Assembly: GCF_025244685.1 (NCBI RefSeq)
Contig: NZ_CP104202.1
Coordinates: 2,175,783 to 2,239,782 of the forward strand
Direction: 5' to 3'
Origin: Chlorobaculum sp. MV4-Y
GTDB lineage: Bacteria > Bacteroidota > Chlorobiia > Chlorobiales > Chlorobiaceae
DNA length: 64,000 bases
The notes beneath the pieces are model-generated. The model made no database searches. It was not told the DNA's origin and was given only the letters and a program-made list of their open reading frames with translations. Position numbers and translations under genes: made by a program. Of the stretch, positions 47,190-56,236 are shown one piece after another. Numbering within the stretch: the stretch's first letter is position 1; every line of letters starts with the position of its first letter.

Positions 47190-47990
47190 ATGGTACGACT
47201 CTCCATAGGGTTCATCGGCACCGGACGCATTGCCCAGGCGCTTATTTCCGGACTTTCGCACGACCCTAACATCGTCATCTGCGGCTACGACAAGATGCCT
47301 GATGCACTGCACTCGGTATCCCTGCAATACGGCGTCAATGCCGAGGAGTCGATCGAAAGCCTCGCGCGCGACGCGAAGATCATCGTCATTGCCGTCAAGC
47401 CTTACCAGATGGCCGAAGTGCTCGCAGAGCTGAAACCTGCACTCCATGGGCAGCATCTCATCGTCAGCGTGGCGGCAGGAATCTCGACAGGCTTCATCGA
47501 ATCGAGCTGCCCTGATGGCACGCGGGTGGTGCGAGTGATGCCGAATACCCCGGCGTTTGTGGGTGAGGGGATGGCCGCCTTGTGCAAAGGGATGCACGCC
47601 ACAGCGGACGACCTTCTGGTTGCCGAACAGATTTTCAATGCGATTGGAAAGACGGCCATCATCGAGGAGAGTGGCATGGACGCCGCGACGGCGGTGTCGG
47701 GCAGCGGCCCGGCCTACATGTTCAGGATCATCGACTCCCTTGCCGAAGGTGGCGAGGCGTGCGGCCTCGACCGGGAAACCGCGCAGATTCTGGCTGCCCA
47801 GACGATGCTCGGCGCGGCGAAAATGGTGCTTTCGGGCCGCAAAAGCCCCGAAGAGCTGGTGCGAGATGTGACGACTCCGGGAGGTACCACTGAAGCCGGG
47901 CTGCAAGCGATGGAACAGCGCGACCTGCGCGGAGCGCTCATCGACACGGTCAGGGCCGCCGCCGCCCGTTCGAAAGAGCTGATGAAATAG
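47190..47990 (+). CDS. proC: Pyrroline-5-carboxylate reductase ProC
   Basis: ProC makes proline from pyrroline-5-carboxylate with NAD(P)H. The dinucleotide site is IGFIGTGRIAQALISGL. VRVMPNTPAFVGEGM, AVSGSGPAYMF and the signature DVTTPGGTTEAGLQAMEQ are present. Length is 266 aa. The batD reading begins directly after its stop. Confidence 0.95.
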   Translation: MVRLSIGFIGTGRIAQALISGLSHDPNIVICGYDKMPDALHSVSLQYGVNAEESIESLARDAKIIVIAVKPYQMAEVLAELKPALHGQHLIVSVAAGISTGFIESSCPDGTRVVRVMPNTPAFVGEGMAALCKGMHATADDLLVAEQIFNAIGKTAIIEESGMDAATAVSGSGPAYMFRIIDSLAEGGEACGLDRETAQILAAQTMLGAAKMVLSGRKSPEELVRDVTTPGGTTEAGLQAMEQRDLRGALIDTVRAAAARSKELMK

Positions 47991-49366
47991 GTGCCGATGT
48001 TCGCGCGCCTCTGTTTTTGGCTGCTGCCGCTTCTGCTTATGCTTCCGGTATCAAGCGCACGGGCGGCGAACTCCGGAACCCCTTCCGGCAGCAAGCTTTT
48101 CGTCGAATCATCGCTCGATAACGCCGCGCCGTGGGTCGGTCAGGAGGTGCGGCTCACCTACACGCTCTTCTTCAGCGGCGCCGCGCCGCAGATCGAGGAC
48201 AAAAGCCAGCCAGAGCATCCGGGCATATGGGTGCGCGAACTCGCCCCGGAAACCTATATCGACAGTACGCCGGTCTCGAAAAACGGCGAACTCTTCAGAA
48301 AAGCGGTCGTCAAGCAGCTCCGGCTGGTTCCGATGCAGAGCGGAAAGCTGCCGGTCACCGGATACCGCATACGCTGCCTCGTACCGCGACAAGGCGAGGC
48401 GTCACTCGACAGCCGCAACGACACCGAGACCATCGTGATCGCGCAGCCCGCCATCATTCAGGCAAGGGCACTGCCAAAGCCCGCGCCCGCAGATTTCAGC
48501 GGAGCCGTCGGCCACTTCACCCTTTCGGTTTCACCGGAAAATAGCACGGTTCATGCCGGCGAATCGCTAAGCCTTTCAGTTACCATCAGCGGCAAGGGAA
48601 ACCTCGATACTCCGCCGCCCCTGAAGGTTTTGCTGCCGGAAGGAATCCGGCAAGAAGCGTCGGCCACGCCGCCCGATACAGCTTCCGCAAAAGGCTCGAC
48701 CTCATCGGTGAGCACAAAAATGCTCCTGATTGCGTCGAAAGAGGGCGTATTCAGGTTCGTTCCGGTAAAGCTCACCGCCTTCGATCCTGAAGCCGGGCGC
48801 TACGAAACCATAGCGTCAAACGCCATCGCGATCAAAGTCATTGCCGGTCAGGCAACGTCCGCGCAACCGCAATCTCCGCTCTCAGGCGTCATGCCGCCTA
48901 TGGCCGATCCTGATCCGCTGGACGCAGTGATCAGCCCAATCATCATGAGCATGGGCATTGCCGTTCTGGCGCTCATTTTCGGTCTGCACCTCCGTTACAT
49001 CAAGCGGTACAAGCGTACCGAAGTCCAACAAAAACGAGTGAAGCGGCGGAACCATCCAGACCGACAGCGGCGCCTGCGCCCGCCACTCAGACGAGCATTG
49101 GTGGCAAATCCCCGCAATCGCTCCGGAACGAGCTGTACAGCGCTGTCAAAAAAAACGGAATCATGAATCCCGCGGGCCTGACCTCAAAAGAACTTGGCAA
49201 GCTGCTGAAAGAAAAAGGGGTAAAGGCGCAGACCATCTTGGAGATAACCGCGCTGCTCTCGGCCATCGACCACGCCCTCTACGTGCCGGGCGAAGTCTCT
49301 CCGGAAACGCTCGAAACCATGAACCGGGACGCCAGCCGGATCATAGCCGATCTTACTCGTCCCTGA
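47991..49366 (+). pseudogene. BatD-type envelope protein, frameshifted near the C-terminus
   Basis: A signal peptide (LLPLLLMLPVSSARA) leads into beta-sandwich repeats (VESSLDNAAPWVGQEVRLTYTLFF; SPENSTVHAGESLSLSVTISGKGNLDT) and one membrane helix near residue 325 (ISPIIMSMGIAVLALIFGLHL), the BatD layout. After TEVQQ the frame turns into Arg-rich nonsense, while another frame reads KTSEAAEPSRPTAAPAPATQ and then SLRNELYSAVKKNGIMNPAG and LTSKELGKLLKEKG, continuing to 49366. One base missing from the A-run at 49030-49034 joins them into about 458 aa. The open frame at 49163-49366 is therefore the tail of this gene, not a separate one. GTG 47991 or ATG 47997 may start it. Confidence 0.85.
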
Positions 49367-49388
49367 CCATGATGGACACCCGAACCCG

Positions 49389-50189
49389 TCAGGAATCGCT
49401 CAGCCCTGACAGATGCAGGGCGACTTCAGGATGATCGGTGATGATGCCATCGGCGCCCAAACGTTTCATCCGAAGCATATCTTCTGGGTGATTAACCGTC
49501 CAGACAACCACCTTCGCGCCAAGACCGTGCAGCCATGACACCAGCGACTCATCGACCAGATCGAGCCGGGGATTGACATACTCTGGCACGAACCCGGGAC
49601 GCTCCGGAAAACTGTCGAAAACCGCCCGTTCCTCCACAAGCAAACCGTAGCAGAGAGTGGGGGCGAGATTTCTGGCGGCAACAAGAATGCGATCGTCAAA
49701 CGACTGTAGCCGCACGCGGCGCTCAAGCTTCGAGGCTCCGATCTCCCGGATCACGAGTGCGGCATACTCCTCAGGCGGAGGATGCGCCGTCCCGTCGAGA
49801 CCAGGCCACGACTTCACTTCGAGATTGTAGATCATCTCACCCGGACGCCTGGCACGGCGAAGTTGCTCTTCTACCGTGCGGAACACCTCGGACAATTTCG
49901 GACGAACCGCCCTGACACTTTGCTGAAAAGGGAAATTTGCCGACGCCTCGCCGCAATCGAGCTGCGCGATCTCGTCATAGTTCATGGAGTAGAGATAATG
50001 CTTCGACGAATCGTCGCCAGATGCGCTCACCCACGGATCGTGCGACACGACCAGGCAAAGATCATTGGAAACATTGAGGTCTAGTTCAATCACGAAGCAG
50101 CCAAGGTCGGCAGCCTTGCAAAACGCCTGAGGGGTATTGTCCGGATAAAAAGCCCTGGCTCCGCGATGAGCCTGAATTTCGAACGTCAT
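49389..50189 (-). CDS. Glycerophosphodiester phosphodiesterase
   Basis: The N-terminus IQAHRGARAFYPDNTPQAF carries the GDPD active-site motif HRG. IELDLNVSNDLCLVVSHDPW supplies the metal ligands (ExD and HD). VWTVNHPEDMLRMKRLGADGIITDHPEV is the C-terminal signature. Length from ATG 50189 is 266 aa. There is no signal peptide, so it is probably cytoplasmic and acts on glycerophosphodiesters from lipid turnover. It converges with batD. Confidence 0.92.
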   Translation of the reverse strand: MTFEIQAHRGARAFYPDNTPQAFCKAADLGCFVIELDLNVSNDLCLVVSHDPWVSASGDDSSKHYLYSMNYDEIAQLDCGEASANFPFQQSVRAVRPKLSEVFRTVEEQLRRARRPGEMIYNLEVKSWPGLDGTAHPPPEEYAALVIREIGASKLERRVRLQSFDDRILVAARNLAPTLCYGLLVEERAVFDSFPERPGFVPEYVNPRLDLVDESLVSWLHGLGAKVVVWTVNHPEDMLRMKRLGADGIITDHPEVALHLSGLSDS

Positions 50190-50248
50190 GGGGACGGCTT
50201 GATAAACTTCACCGGTCAAAGGCAAGCCTCGCCGGTTTCGGTAGCAAC

Positions 50249-50554
50249 TCAAGCACTCTTGTTTCCGTTCGAGGCTTTGAACGGTTTTGGCGCAACATTG
50301 CTCTTGTTTCTTTTCTTCTGAAATTTTTTGCCTGCGGGCTTGATGCCGTTGACTGGAACAAGTCCGTGAGTACCGTAAAGACCAGGTGAGGTGTTGTTGC
50401 GGGTTTTGTTGAATTTGTTTTTACGATACTTTTTTTCAAGGTCGGCGTAAGGACTCGGTGGGTCTGGCGACGTATTGAAATTATTATAGTTAGGCTCGTC
50501 GAGAGCCTCGTCAGCCTCATCCAGGACCACGTCAGGATGAATCTTATTGTACAA
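50249..50554 (-). CDS. Hypothetical low-complexity protein (doubtful)
   Basis: The frame encodes about 101 residues, with an acidic N-terminus (DEADEALDEPNYNNFN) and a basic, Asn/Lys/Pro-rich C-terminus (KKYRKNKFNKTRNNTSPG; KKFQKKRNKSN). Only TTG 50554 or an internal GTG could start it; no ATG start is available. Base composition is more AT-rich than the neighbours. I do not recognise it. It may be a disordered nucleic-acid-binding protein or no gene at all. Confidence 0.3.
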   Translation of the reverse strand: MYNKIHPDVVLDEADEALDEPNYNNFNTSPDPPSPYADLEKKYRKNKFNKTRNNTSPGLYGTHGLVPVNGIKPAGKKFQKKRNKSNVAPKPFKASNGNKSA

Positions 50555-50783
50555 GTTGGTATATGTTTAGTTTACAAAACCTTGAGCAGTAAACAGCTTT
50601 GGGGCGTTTTCGGCAAGGACTTGTAGTTAACAATTTCGCCCGTAAAAAGCAAGATGGTGTTTTGCTGCTGTGATGTCATCAGAATCGCTTGCAAGGGATG
50701 AGGGATGGCTTTACCATTGTTTGTTGCCGCTGCAAATCGTAACTTTCATTTTACTAAGCACAACCACAAACATGGAGATCATT
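50555..50783. other. AT-rich intergenic stretch
   Basis: No gene or strong repeat is seen. It should hold the promoter for the downstream small membrane protein. GGAG at 50774-50777 is that gene's ribosome site. Confidence 0.4.
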
Positions 50784-50960
50784 ATGGACATTCGCCGCCT
50801 GATCCTGGCATTCATCCTGCCGCCCGCAGCCGTCATGAACAAAGAAGCCGGCACCATCATGCTAACCGGCATCCTCACCCTCTGGGGTTGGATACCAGGT
50901 GTGGTGGCAGCCCTTATCATGATCTCAAAGGAGCAGTCCGGCAAAACTGCGGAAGCGTAA
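50784..50960 (+). CDS. Pmp3/YqaE-family small membrane peptide
   Basis: The 58-residue product reads MDIRRLILAFILPPAAVMNK, then MLTGILTLWGWIPGVVAALIMI, giving the two-helix Pmp3/UPF0057 pattern with the conserved ILPP and GWIPGV motifs. ATG 50784 has GGAG six bases upstream and is preferred to ATG 50772. Such proteolipids are linked to membrane potential and stress tolerance in other organisms. Confidence 0.85.
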   Translation: MDIRRLILAFILPPAAVMNKEAGTIMLTGILTLWGWIPGVVAALIMISKEQSGKTAEA

Positions 50961-51012
50961 AGTTCTTTCGAACTCCAGTAAGTACACCGGCGCCCCCATA
51001 AGAGTTCCTCAC

Positions 51013-51058
51013 CGGCCCGGCATTTTCTGAAAAAAAGAAATACCGGGCCGAGTGTTTT
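51013..51058 (+). terminator. Probable terminator after the Pmp3-like gene
   Basis: CGGCCCGG (51013-51020) pairs with CCGGGCCG (51043-51050) around an A-rich loop, followed by AGTGTTTTT. Confidence 0.6.
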
Positions 51059-51145
51059 TACCAATGTTCAGCACATCGACTCCTGATCCATACAGCATCT
51101 GAACATTCCAGTTCAGACGCTGCAGCGGCTCAACCAGCAACAACC

Positions 51146-51574
51146 ATGTCTTCATCCAGCCACAAACGTATCATCGGCATCGATTTCGGCGCTAAGCGGA
51201 TCGGGGTGGCGGTGAGTGATCCGTTGCGGATGTTCGCGCAGCCTCTTGGTACGTTCGATATGGAGGGGCTCGTCAGGGTGCTGTCGAGGGTGCGGAACGA
51301 GGAGGGGATCGAGCTGGTCGTGGTCGGCTATCCGCTGAGCGACAAGGGTGAAGAGAACCGCATGACGGGGGTGATCGATCGCTTTGTCGCAGAGCTTCAC
51401 GAGGCGTTTCCGGGCACTCCGATCGAGACTTTCGATGAGCACCGCTCGTCACGCACGGCGATGAAGATACTCGCCGCTTCGGGAAGCAGCCGGAAGAAGC
51501 GCAATGAGAAGGGGCGGCTCGACACTGCCGCCGCCTGCCTGATTCTGCAAGGATACCTCGACAGCCATTCCTGA
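51146..51574 (+). CDS. ruvX: Holliday-junction resolvase-like protein RuvX (YqgF)
   Basis: The RNase-H-like fold starts IGIDFGAKRIGVAVSDP with the first catalytic Asp. VVGYPLSDKGEENRMT, TFDEHRSSRTA and LDTAAACLILQGYLD give the remaining acidic residues. Length is 142 aa. Family members act in processing the 5' end of pre-16S rRNA. It stands alone between intergenic gaps. Confidence 0.92.
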   Translation: MSSSSHKRIIGIDFGAKRIGVAVSDPLRMFAQPLGTFDMEGLVRVLSRVRNEEGIELVVVGYPLSDKGEENRMTGVIDRFVAELHEAFPGTPIETFDEHRSSRTAMKILAASGSSRKKRNEKGRLDTAAACLILQGYLDSHS

Positions 51575-51709
51575 GCGCACCAACACCGCGCGTCGCAGGA
51601 TTTTAGGTTTAACATTTCACACGGGCTTCTGTATCTTTACCGTTAGGTGTCTGGTGTTTGCAGATACCCGGAATTTCCTTTTTCACGCATCATTGACCGA
51701 TTTTCCCTC

Positions 51710-52291
51710 ATGACCAATTCGGAAACCCTCGCGATGTTCAAGTCGAGCGGCGCCTTGCTCGATGGCCATTTCCGGCTCACTTCAGGCCGCCACAGCAACT
51801 CCTACTTCCAGTGCGCCAAGGTGCTGCAATATCCGGAATATCTTTCGGCGATCTGCGGCGAAATTGCCGGATTTTTCAGGGAGAGCGGCATCACAACGGT
51901 CATTTCGCCCGCCATCGGCGGCATCGTCGTCGGCACAGAGGTTGGGCGACAGCTCGGCGTCAAAACTATCTTCGCCGAACGCAAAGATGGAACGATGATG
52001 ATCCGGCGCGGTTTCTCCATCGACCCGTCCGAACAGGTGCTGGTGGTCGAGGATGTGATCACTACCGGCGGCTCCGTGACGGAGGTGATTGAGCTGGTCA
52101 AGGCTGCCGGAGCGACCGTGGCTGGAGTCGCCTCGGTGGTTGACCGCAGCAATGGCAAGGTACGGCTTGCGGACCGGCAGTTCTCGCTGCTCACGATGGA
52201 GGTGGTCAGCTACGCGCCGGAAGCGTGCCCGCTCTGCAAGGAGGAAATTCCGATCTACGCGCCGGGCAGCCGAACCAATCCCCAGGGCTGA
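51710..52291 (+). CDS. pyrE: Orotate phosphoribosyltransferase PyrE
   Basis: PyrE joins orotate to PRPP in UMP synthesis. [24 protein letters not shown] is the N-terminal part, and the PRPP-binding motif [10 protein letters not shown] lies near residues 113-122. Length from ATG 51710 is 193 aa, the long-type OPRTase seen in many anaerobes. The C-terminal CPLCKEEIP motif is found in this branch. tyrA starts nine bases later. Confidence 0.95.
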   Translation: MTNSETLAMFKSSGALLDGHFRLTSGRHSNSYFQCAKVLQYPEYLSAICGEIAGFFRESGITTVISPAIGGIVVGTEVGRQLGVKTIFAERKDGTMMIRRGFSIDPSEQVLVVEDVITTGGSVTEVIELVKAAGATVAGVASVVDRSNGKVRLADRQFSLLTMEVVSYAPEACPLCKEEIPIYAPGSRTNPQG

Positions 52292-52299
52292 GCAGCCAG

Positions 52300-53157
52300 A
52301 TGCAGCAGGGCATCCACACCATTTCGTTCGTCGGACTCGGGCTGATCGGCGCATCGCTGATGCAGGCGCTCAAACGCGCCGCCGAAGCGACCGGGCGGAC
52401 AATCGAGATGATCGGCTTCGACCCGGGCTTCGACGCCGAAGACATTGCGGCGATTATCGGCGAGTACGGTCTCGACAGTTTCGAACCTGATCCGGCAAAG
52501 CTGTACGACGCCGATCTCGTGGTGCTCTGCGCGCCGGTCGTCACCAACATCGCCCTGCTCGATGAGGCGAAGCGGTATATCCGCGAGGATACCGTGGTAA
52601 GCGACGTATCGAGCACCAAGGCTGAAATCGCCGCCAAAGCGCGGGAACTCGGCATCGAATTCATCGGGATGCACCCCATCGCCGGGCGCGAGCAGCAGGG
52701 CTACCGGGCGGCCTCGCCGGAGCTGCTCGACGGGCGGCTCGTGATTCTCTGCCCCGACAGCGACGACGAAACCGCCACAGAACTGGCCGGACTGCTCCGG
52801 GCTGCCGGATGCTCGCCGCTCTTCATGAGTCCGGAAGAGCACGACCGGGTCTATGCCAACATCAGCCACCTGCCGCAGCTCATCTCGACCGCACTGATGG
52901 CTCACTGCCGCGAGAACGTCGAATGGGCAGGCCCCGGATTCGCGTCGATGGCGCGGTTGGCTGGAAGTCCCTGGGCTGTCTGGCGGGACATCGTGAGCAC
53001 CAACAGACGCAACATCGCTGACGAGATGGAGGCATTTTCCGCGCTTCTTGCCGAAGTCGCCGGAGAGGTTCGTGACGGCAACTTCGATGCACTCGAATCG
53101 AAATTCTGCGAAGCGAACGATCTCTATCAACGACTTCAGGAAAGGAGCTGCCTATGA
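52300..53157 (+). CDS. tyrA: Prephenate/arogenate dehydrogenase TyrA
   Basis: The dinucleotide-binding site is [10 protein letters not shown] (GLGLIG at residues 12-17). [33 protein letters not shown] is the TyrA substrate region, with the catalytic His in [29 protein letters not shown] continues the helical domain. Length from ATG 52300 is 285 aa. It acts in tyrosine synthesis. Its stop overlaps the nadK start by ATGA. Confidence 0.93.
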   Translation: MQQGIHTISFVGLGLIGASLMQALKRAAEATGRTIEMIGFDPGFDAEDIAAIIGEYGLDSFEPDPAKLYDADLVVLCAPVVTNIALLDEAKRYIREDTVVSDVSSTKAEIAAKARELGIEFIGMHPIAGREQQGYRAASPELLDGRLVILCPDSDDETATELAGLLRAAGCSPLFMSPEEHDRVYANISHLPQLISTALMAHCRENVEWAGPGFASMARLAGSPWAVWRDIVSTNRRNIADEMEAFSALLAEVAGEVRDGNFDALESKFCEANDLYQRLQERSCL

Positions 53158-54005
53158 AGTTCGCCATCTTCGTGAACATCACCAGAGAGAAAGCGCTTGA
53201 GCTGGCCCGTGAGCTGACGGCGTGGCTTGAGGCGCGGTCGCTTGACTACGTCTTCGATCCGCAGTCGGCCCAGGCTCTTGGCAGCGGGAAGTGGGAAGAG
53301 AAAGTTGACCTCAACCAGCACTGCGACGCCTTCGTCGCGCTCGGCGGCGACGGCACGCTCCTGCTCGCCTCCCACTACTCGCGCTCGAAGCCGGTGGTAG
53401 GCATTAATGTGGGCGACCTTGGCTTTCTGACCGAGTTCAGCCCCGACGAAATGTGGACGGCCATGGATCATCTGGTGAGCGGCAACTACTCGATTCACAC
53501 ACGCTCGCAGCTCGAAGCAACGCTTGAATCGGGCGAACGGCTGACCTCGCTCAACGACGTCATCATCGAAAAAGGCTCCGCGTCGCGGCGTCTGCCAGCC
53601 TTCACCATTCTGCTCGACGACGAAATGCTCGCTTCATACCGCGCCGACGGCATCATCATCGCCACATCGACCGGCTCGACGGCCTATTCGCTCTCTGCGG
53701 GTGGCCCGATCATCGCGCCAAAATCGAACGTCTTCGTCATCACTCCGATATGCCCGCACATGCTGACGGTCAGACCGATCGTCATCAGTGACGACAAGAC
53801 GGTCAAGGTTTGGGTCGATTCGCAATCCGGGGAGTTTCCGCTGAAAATGGATGGCATCCAGAAAAAACTGCTCGCTCCTGGTGAAGTGGTCACGGTGAAA
53901 AAGTCGCCACACCATATCAATCTGGTGGCCAACGAAAAAAGGAACTACTGCGAAATCCTTCGCAAAAAGCTGCTCTGGAGTCACGAACATCCCACGGGAG
54001 AGTGA
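53154..54005 (+). CDS. nadK: NAD kinase
   Basis: NadK phosphorylates NAD to NADP. GGDGT is at residues 64-68 ([14 protein letters not shown]). Other family blocks are [50 protein letters not shown] and [15 protein letters not shown]. Length is 283 aa. It is translationally coupled to tyrA. Confidence 0.96.
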   Translation: MKFAIFVNITREKALELARELTAWLEARSLDYVFDPQSAQALGSGKWEEKVDLNQHCDAFVALGGDGTLLLASHYSRSKPVVGINVGDLGFLTEFSPDEMWTAMDHLVSGNYSIHTRSQLEATLESGERLTSLNDVIIEKGSASRRLPAFTILLDDEMLASYRADGIIIATSTGSTAYSLSAGGPIIAPKSNVFVITPICPHMLTVRPIVISDDKTVKVWVDSQSGEFPLKMDGIQKKLLAPGEVVTVKKSPHHINLVANEKRNYCEILRKKLLWSHEHPTGE

Positions 54006-54062
54006 GCGCCGCACACCCCATCGGTCTCCCATTATTGTCCAACGCACGAGTTACTTTTTTCC

Positions 54063-55514
54063 ATGACCCGACATCTTGCTCCCTTCTGGTTGAACCGTCT
54101 CCTCGGCATTCCCGCCTCGACGCCACTCACCCCCCGCGCCATGGCCTCGACGTTGCGGGTAGCCTTCTGTCCGGCTCCGGAGCTGAGTCCGAGACTGCAA
54201 CGGTTTACCACCGCACTTCGTGAAGCTTTTGCAGCGTGCGGAGTAAGAATTGCCGAGGCGGCGGGTGAAGGGCGGGACGCGCGATTCAAGGCGGGCACGG
54301 CACTTATCGCGCCGGGAAGTTTTGCCAACGACAACCTGCCGATCAGCCGCGTCTCGACCCTCTACAACAACCTGATCGTCGGCATCTACGACGAGCCGCC
54401 GCCGGTGCATGGCGGTCAGACGCCACAGGAGACGCTTGATGCGGTGGTCGGCAAGCTCGCCTGGGAGATGGTGCATCTGCTCATCTACGTGACCGAAAGC
54501 TCGTGGACGGTGTGCAGCATGAACGGCGGAATCACCACCTTCGACACGCCGCTGCCGGAGTCGCGTGATGTACTCGAATCGCTGATTCCGAAGCTCACCG
54601 CGCAGGTGGTGCCGCCACGCGACGGCGAGCTGGAGCTTCGTACCGGAGCGCTCGACACCGAAGCGCCAGAGTTCCTGAAGTTCGCCGCTGATTTCGTTGA
54701 GTGCGGACGCATCTGGGCGGGAAACGAGCGCTTCATGAACCACACCTCGCGCGAGTCGCTCGACTACCGTAACGACTTCTGCCGCAAGATCGTCTCGCGC
54801 TACCTCGACGAGCGCAGCGGTATGAGCTACGGTTTCTTCGCTCGCCAGCTCCCGGTGAAGGTTGCGCCAGCAATCGAGGCTGACGACCTCGGCGAAGCAT
54901 CAGTCGGTGACGCATTTGCGCCGGTGACAATTGCCGGGAAAAAACTGCTTGTTCCCGTGCCCGGTGTGCGTATCCTTACGACACGGTCGGGATGCCGGAA
55001 AACCGCCATCGACCCGCGCCATGACCTGGTGGAGATCGGCTATGAAAATGGTTGCGCATGGCTGGCCACGCCGAACGGCTTGCCGGAGGGACTCATCTCG
55101 AAGCCCTCGTTTGACACGCTGACCATCATAGCCCACGCCGTCGGCAATGCGATGATCGCCAGCATCCTGCTCGCGCTCGCGCCCGAGAGCCGCTTCCCCG
55201 GCCAGCTCGAACGCTTCGGCTGCGGTATGACGCACTGGCATTACTACCCCGATGAAGAAATGGTTCCGGACGGCTACGTGGTGCACGGTTTCGACAATCC
55301 GCCGGTGTCGTGCTCGACGCCGCAGTCGGCGGCCTACAGCCTGCTCGGCAAGCTTGACGCGCTGGAGCGGGCACTCGAAGGTGGCACGGATTACCTCGGC
55401 GACGTGCACATTGAACCGGGCCACGGCACCAACGTGGTCGGTACGAGATCGTTGGCAAAAATGGCGATGTTTCTGAACGCCGATAGCTGCGTTTGTTCGC
55501 AACGAGAGGAGTGA
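54063..55514 (+). CDS. Conserved-looking 483-residue protein of unknown function
   Basis: I do not recognise this protein. It has no signal peptide or membrane helix. Distinct stretches include NDNLPISRVSTLYNNLIVGIYDEPPP, LAWEMVHLLIYVTESSWTVCSMNGG, FAADFVECGRIWAGNERFMNHTSRES, YRNDFCRKIVSRYLDERSGMSYGFFARQLP, FGCGMTHWHYYPDEEMVPDG and DVHIEPGHGTNVVGTRSLAKMAMFLN. The many conserved-type His, Cys, Trp and Asp residues suggest an enzyme, possibly metal-dependent. It follows nadK by 57 bases with no terminator seen. Codon use and GC match the neighbours, so it looks like a stable part of the chromosome. Confidence 0.85.
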   Translation: MTRHLAPFWLNRLLGIPASTPLTPRAMASTLRVAFCPAPELSPRLQRFTTALREAFAACGVRIAEAAGEGRDARFKAGTALIAPGSFANDNLPISRVSTLYNNLIVGIYDEPPPVHGGQTPQETLDAVVGKLAWEMVHLLIYVTESSWTVCSMNGGITTFDTPLPESRDVLESLIPKLTAQVVPPRDGELELRTGALDTEAPEFLKFAADFVECGRIWAGNERFMNHTSRESLDYRNDFCRKIVSRYLDERSGMSYGFFARQLPVKVAPAIEADDLGEASVGDAFAPVTIAGKKLLVPVPGVRILTTRSGCRKTAIDPRHDLVEIGYENGCAWLATPNGLPEGLISKPSFDTLTIIAHAVGNAMIASILLALAPESRFPGQLERFGCGMTHWHYYPDEEMVPDGYVVHGFDNPPVSCSTPQSAAYSLLGKLDALERALEGGTDYLGDVHIEPGHGTNVVGTRSLAKMAMFLNADSCVCSQREE

Positions 55515-55535
55515 GGAGGGAGTGCGTGTTGTGAC

Positions 55536-55624
55536 CTTGTAGGGGCAACCCTTGCGGTTGCCCTTTCAGGAGAAGCCAAAGTTATGCAGGTATTCAGGGC
55601 AGGCGCAAGGCCTGCCCCTACAAG
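55536..55624. repeat. Inverted pair of REP-like hairpin units
   Basis: Two 28-base units lie head to head at 55536-55563 and 55597-55624. Each has the same CTTGTA start and can fold by itself: GGGCAACC-CTTGC-GGTTGCCC in the first, and GGGCAGGC-CTTGC-GCCTGCCC in the second (read on the minus strand). They differ at four positions, and all four changes keep the stem paired. Position between convergent genes and this structure resemble REP/BIME elements. Confidence 0.8.
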
Positions 55625-55649
55625 AAAATCGCCGATTTCCCAATTCCTT

Positions 55650-56222
55650 CTACCCCTGAGCCTTCTTTTCACTGTACTCCCACCGGTTCTGGTGGTCGAG
55701 CACCATTTCGACGATCTCGCGCACGCAGCCGCGCCCGCCCTCGAACACCGAGATGTAGGCGACGCGGTTACGGAGGTACTCCGCGCCATTGATCGGCGTC
55801 ACCGGCAATCCGGCCTTTTTCAGCAATTCCAGATCGTCGATATCGTCGGCGATGCAGGCGCACTCCTCGTCCTGCAAGCCATGTTTGCTTTTGAACGCCT
55901 CGTAGGCTTCGAGCCGCTCCTCGCCGTCGAGGAAAAGATCAACCGGCCCCGTGGCTTCGAGCATCTGCCGGAACGCTCCGGCCTGCCGTCCAGCGATGAC
56001 CGCCACCTTCATACCGAGGCGCAGCGCCTCACGGATTCCAGCCAGATCGCGGGCGAAAAGAGAGGGCATTTCGCGCCCCTCGCCATCGAGGGTGATCGTG
56101 CCGCTGGTGAGAACGCCGTCGAGTGAGATGACCAGCGCTTTGATGGCGTCGAGGGCGGCGTTGATCTGCGAAGAGGGATCAGCCTGGTAGGGCTGCATAC
56201 CGAAAAACTGGAAAGAGCTCAA
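55650..56222 (-). CDS. KdsC-like HAD protein lacking the catalytic nucleophile
   Basis: The 190-residue product matches KdsC (KDO-8-phosphate phosphatase) over its length: VISLDGVLTSG, GREMPSLFARDLAGIREALRLGMKVAVIAGRQ, CIADDIDDLELLKKAGLPVTP and GRGCVREIVEMVL. In KdsC the first motif is DxDGVLTDG. Here the nucleophile Asp is Ser33 (codon TCA), while Asp35 is kept, and the last Asp of the motif is Ser40. It may have lost phosphatase activity or act as a structural or regulatory protein. It lies 14 bases after kdsA on the same strand. Confidence 0.85.
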   Translation of the reverse strand: MSSFQFFGMQPYQADPSSQINAALDAIKALVISLDGVLTSGTITLDGEGREMPSLFARDLAGIREALRLGMKVAVIAGRQAGAFRQMLEATGPVDLFLDGEERLEAYEAFKSKHGLQDEECACIADDIDDLELLKKAGLPVTPINGAEYLRNRVAYISVFEGGRGCVREIVEMVLDHQNRWEYSEKKAQG

Positions 56223-56236
56223 GAGTGTATCTCTGG

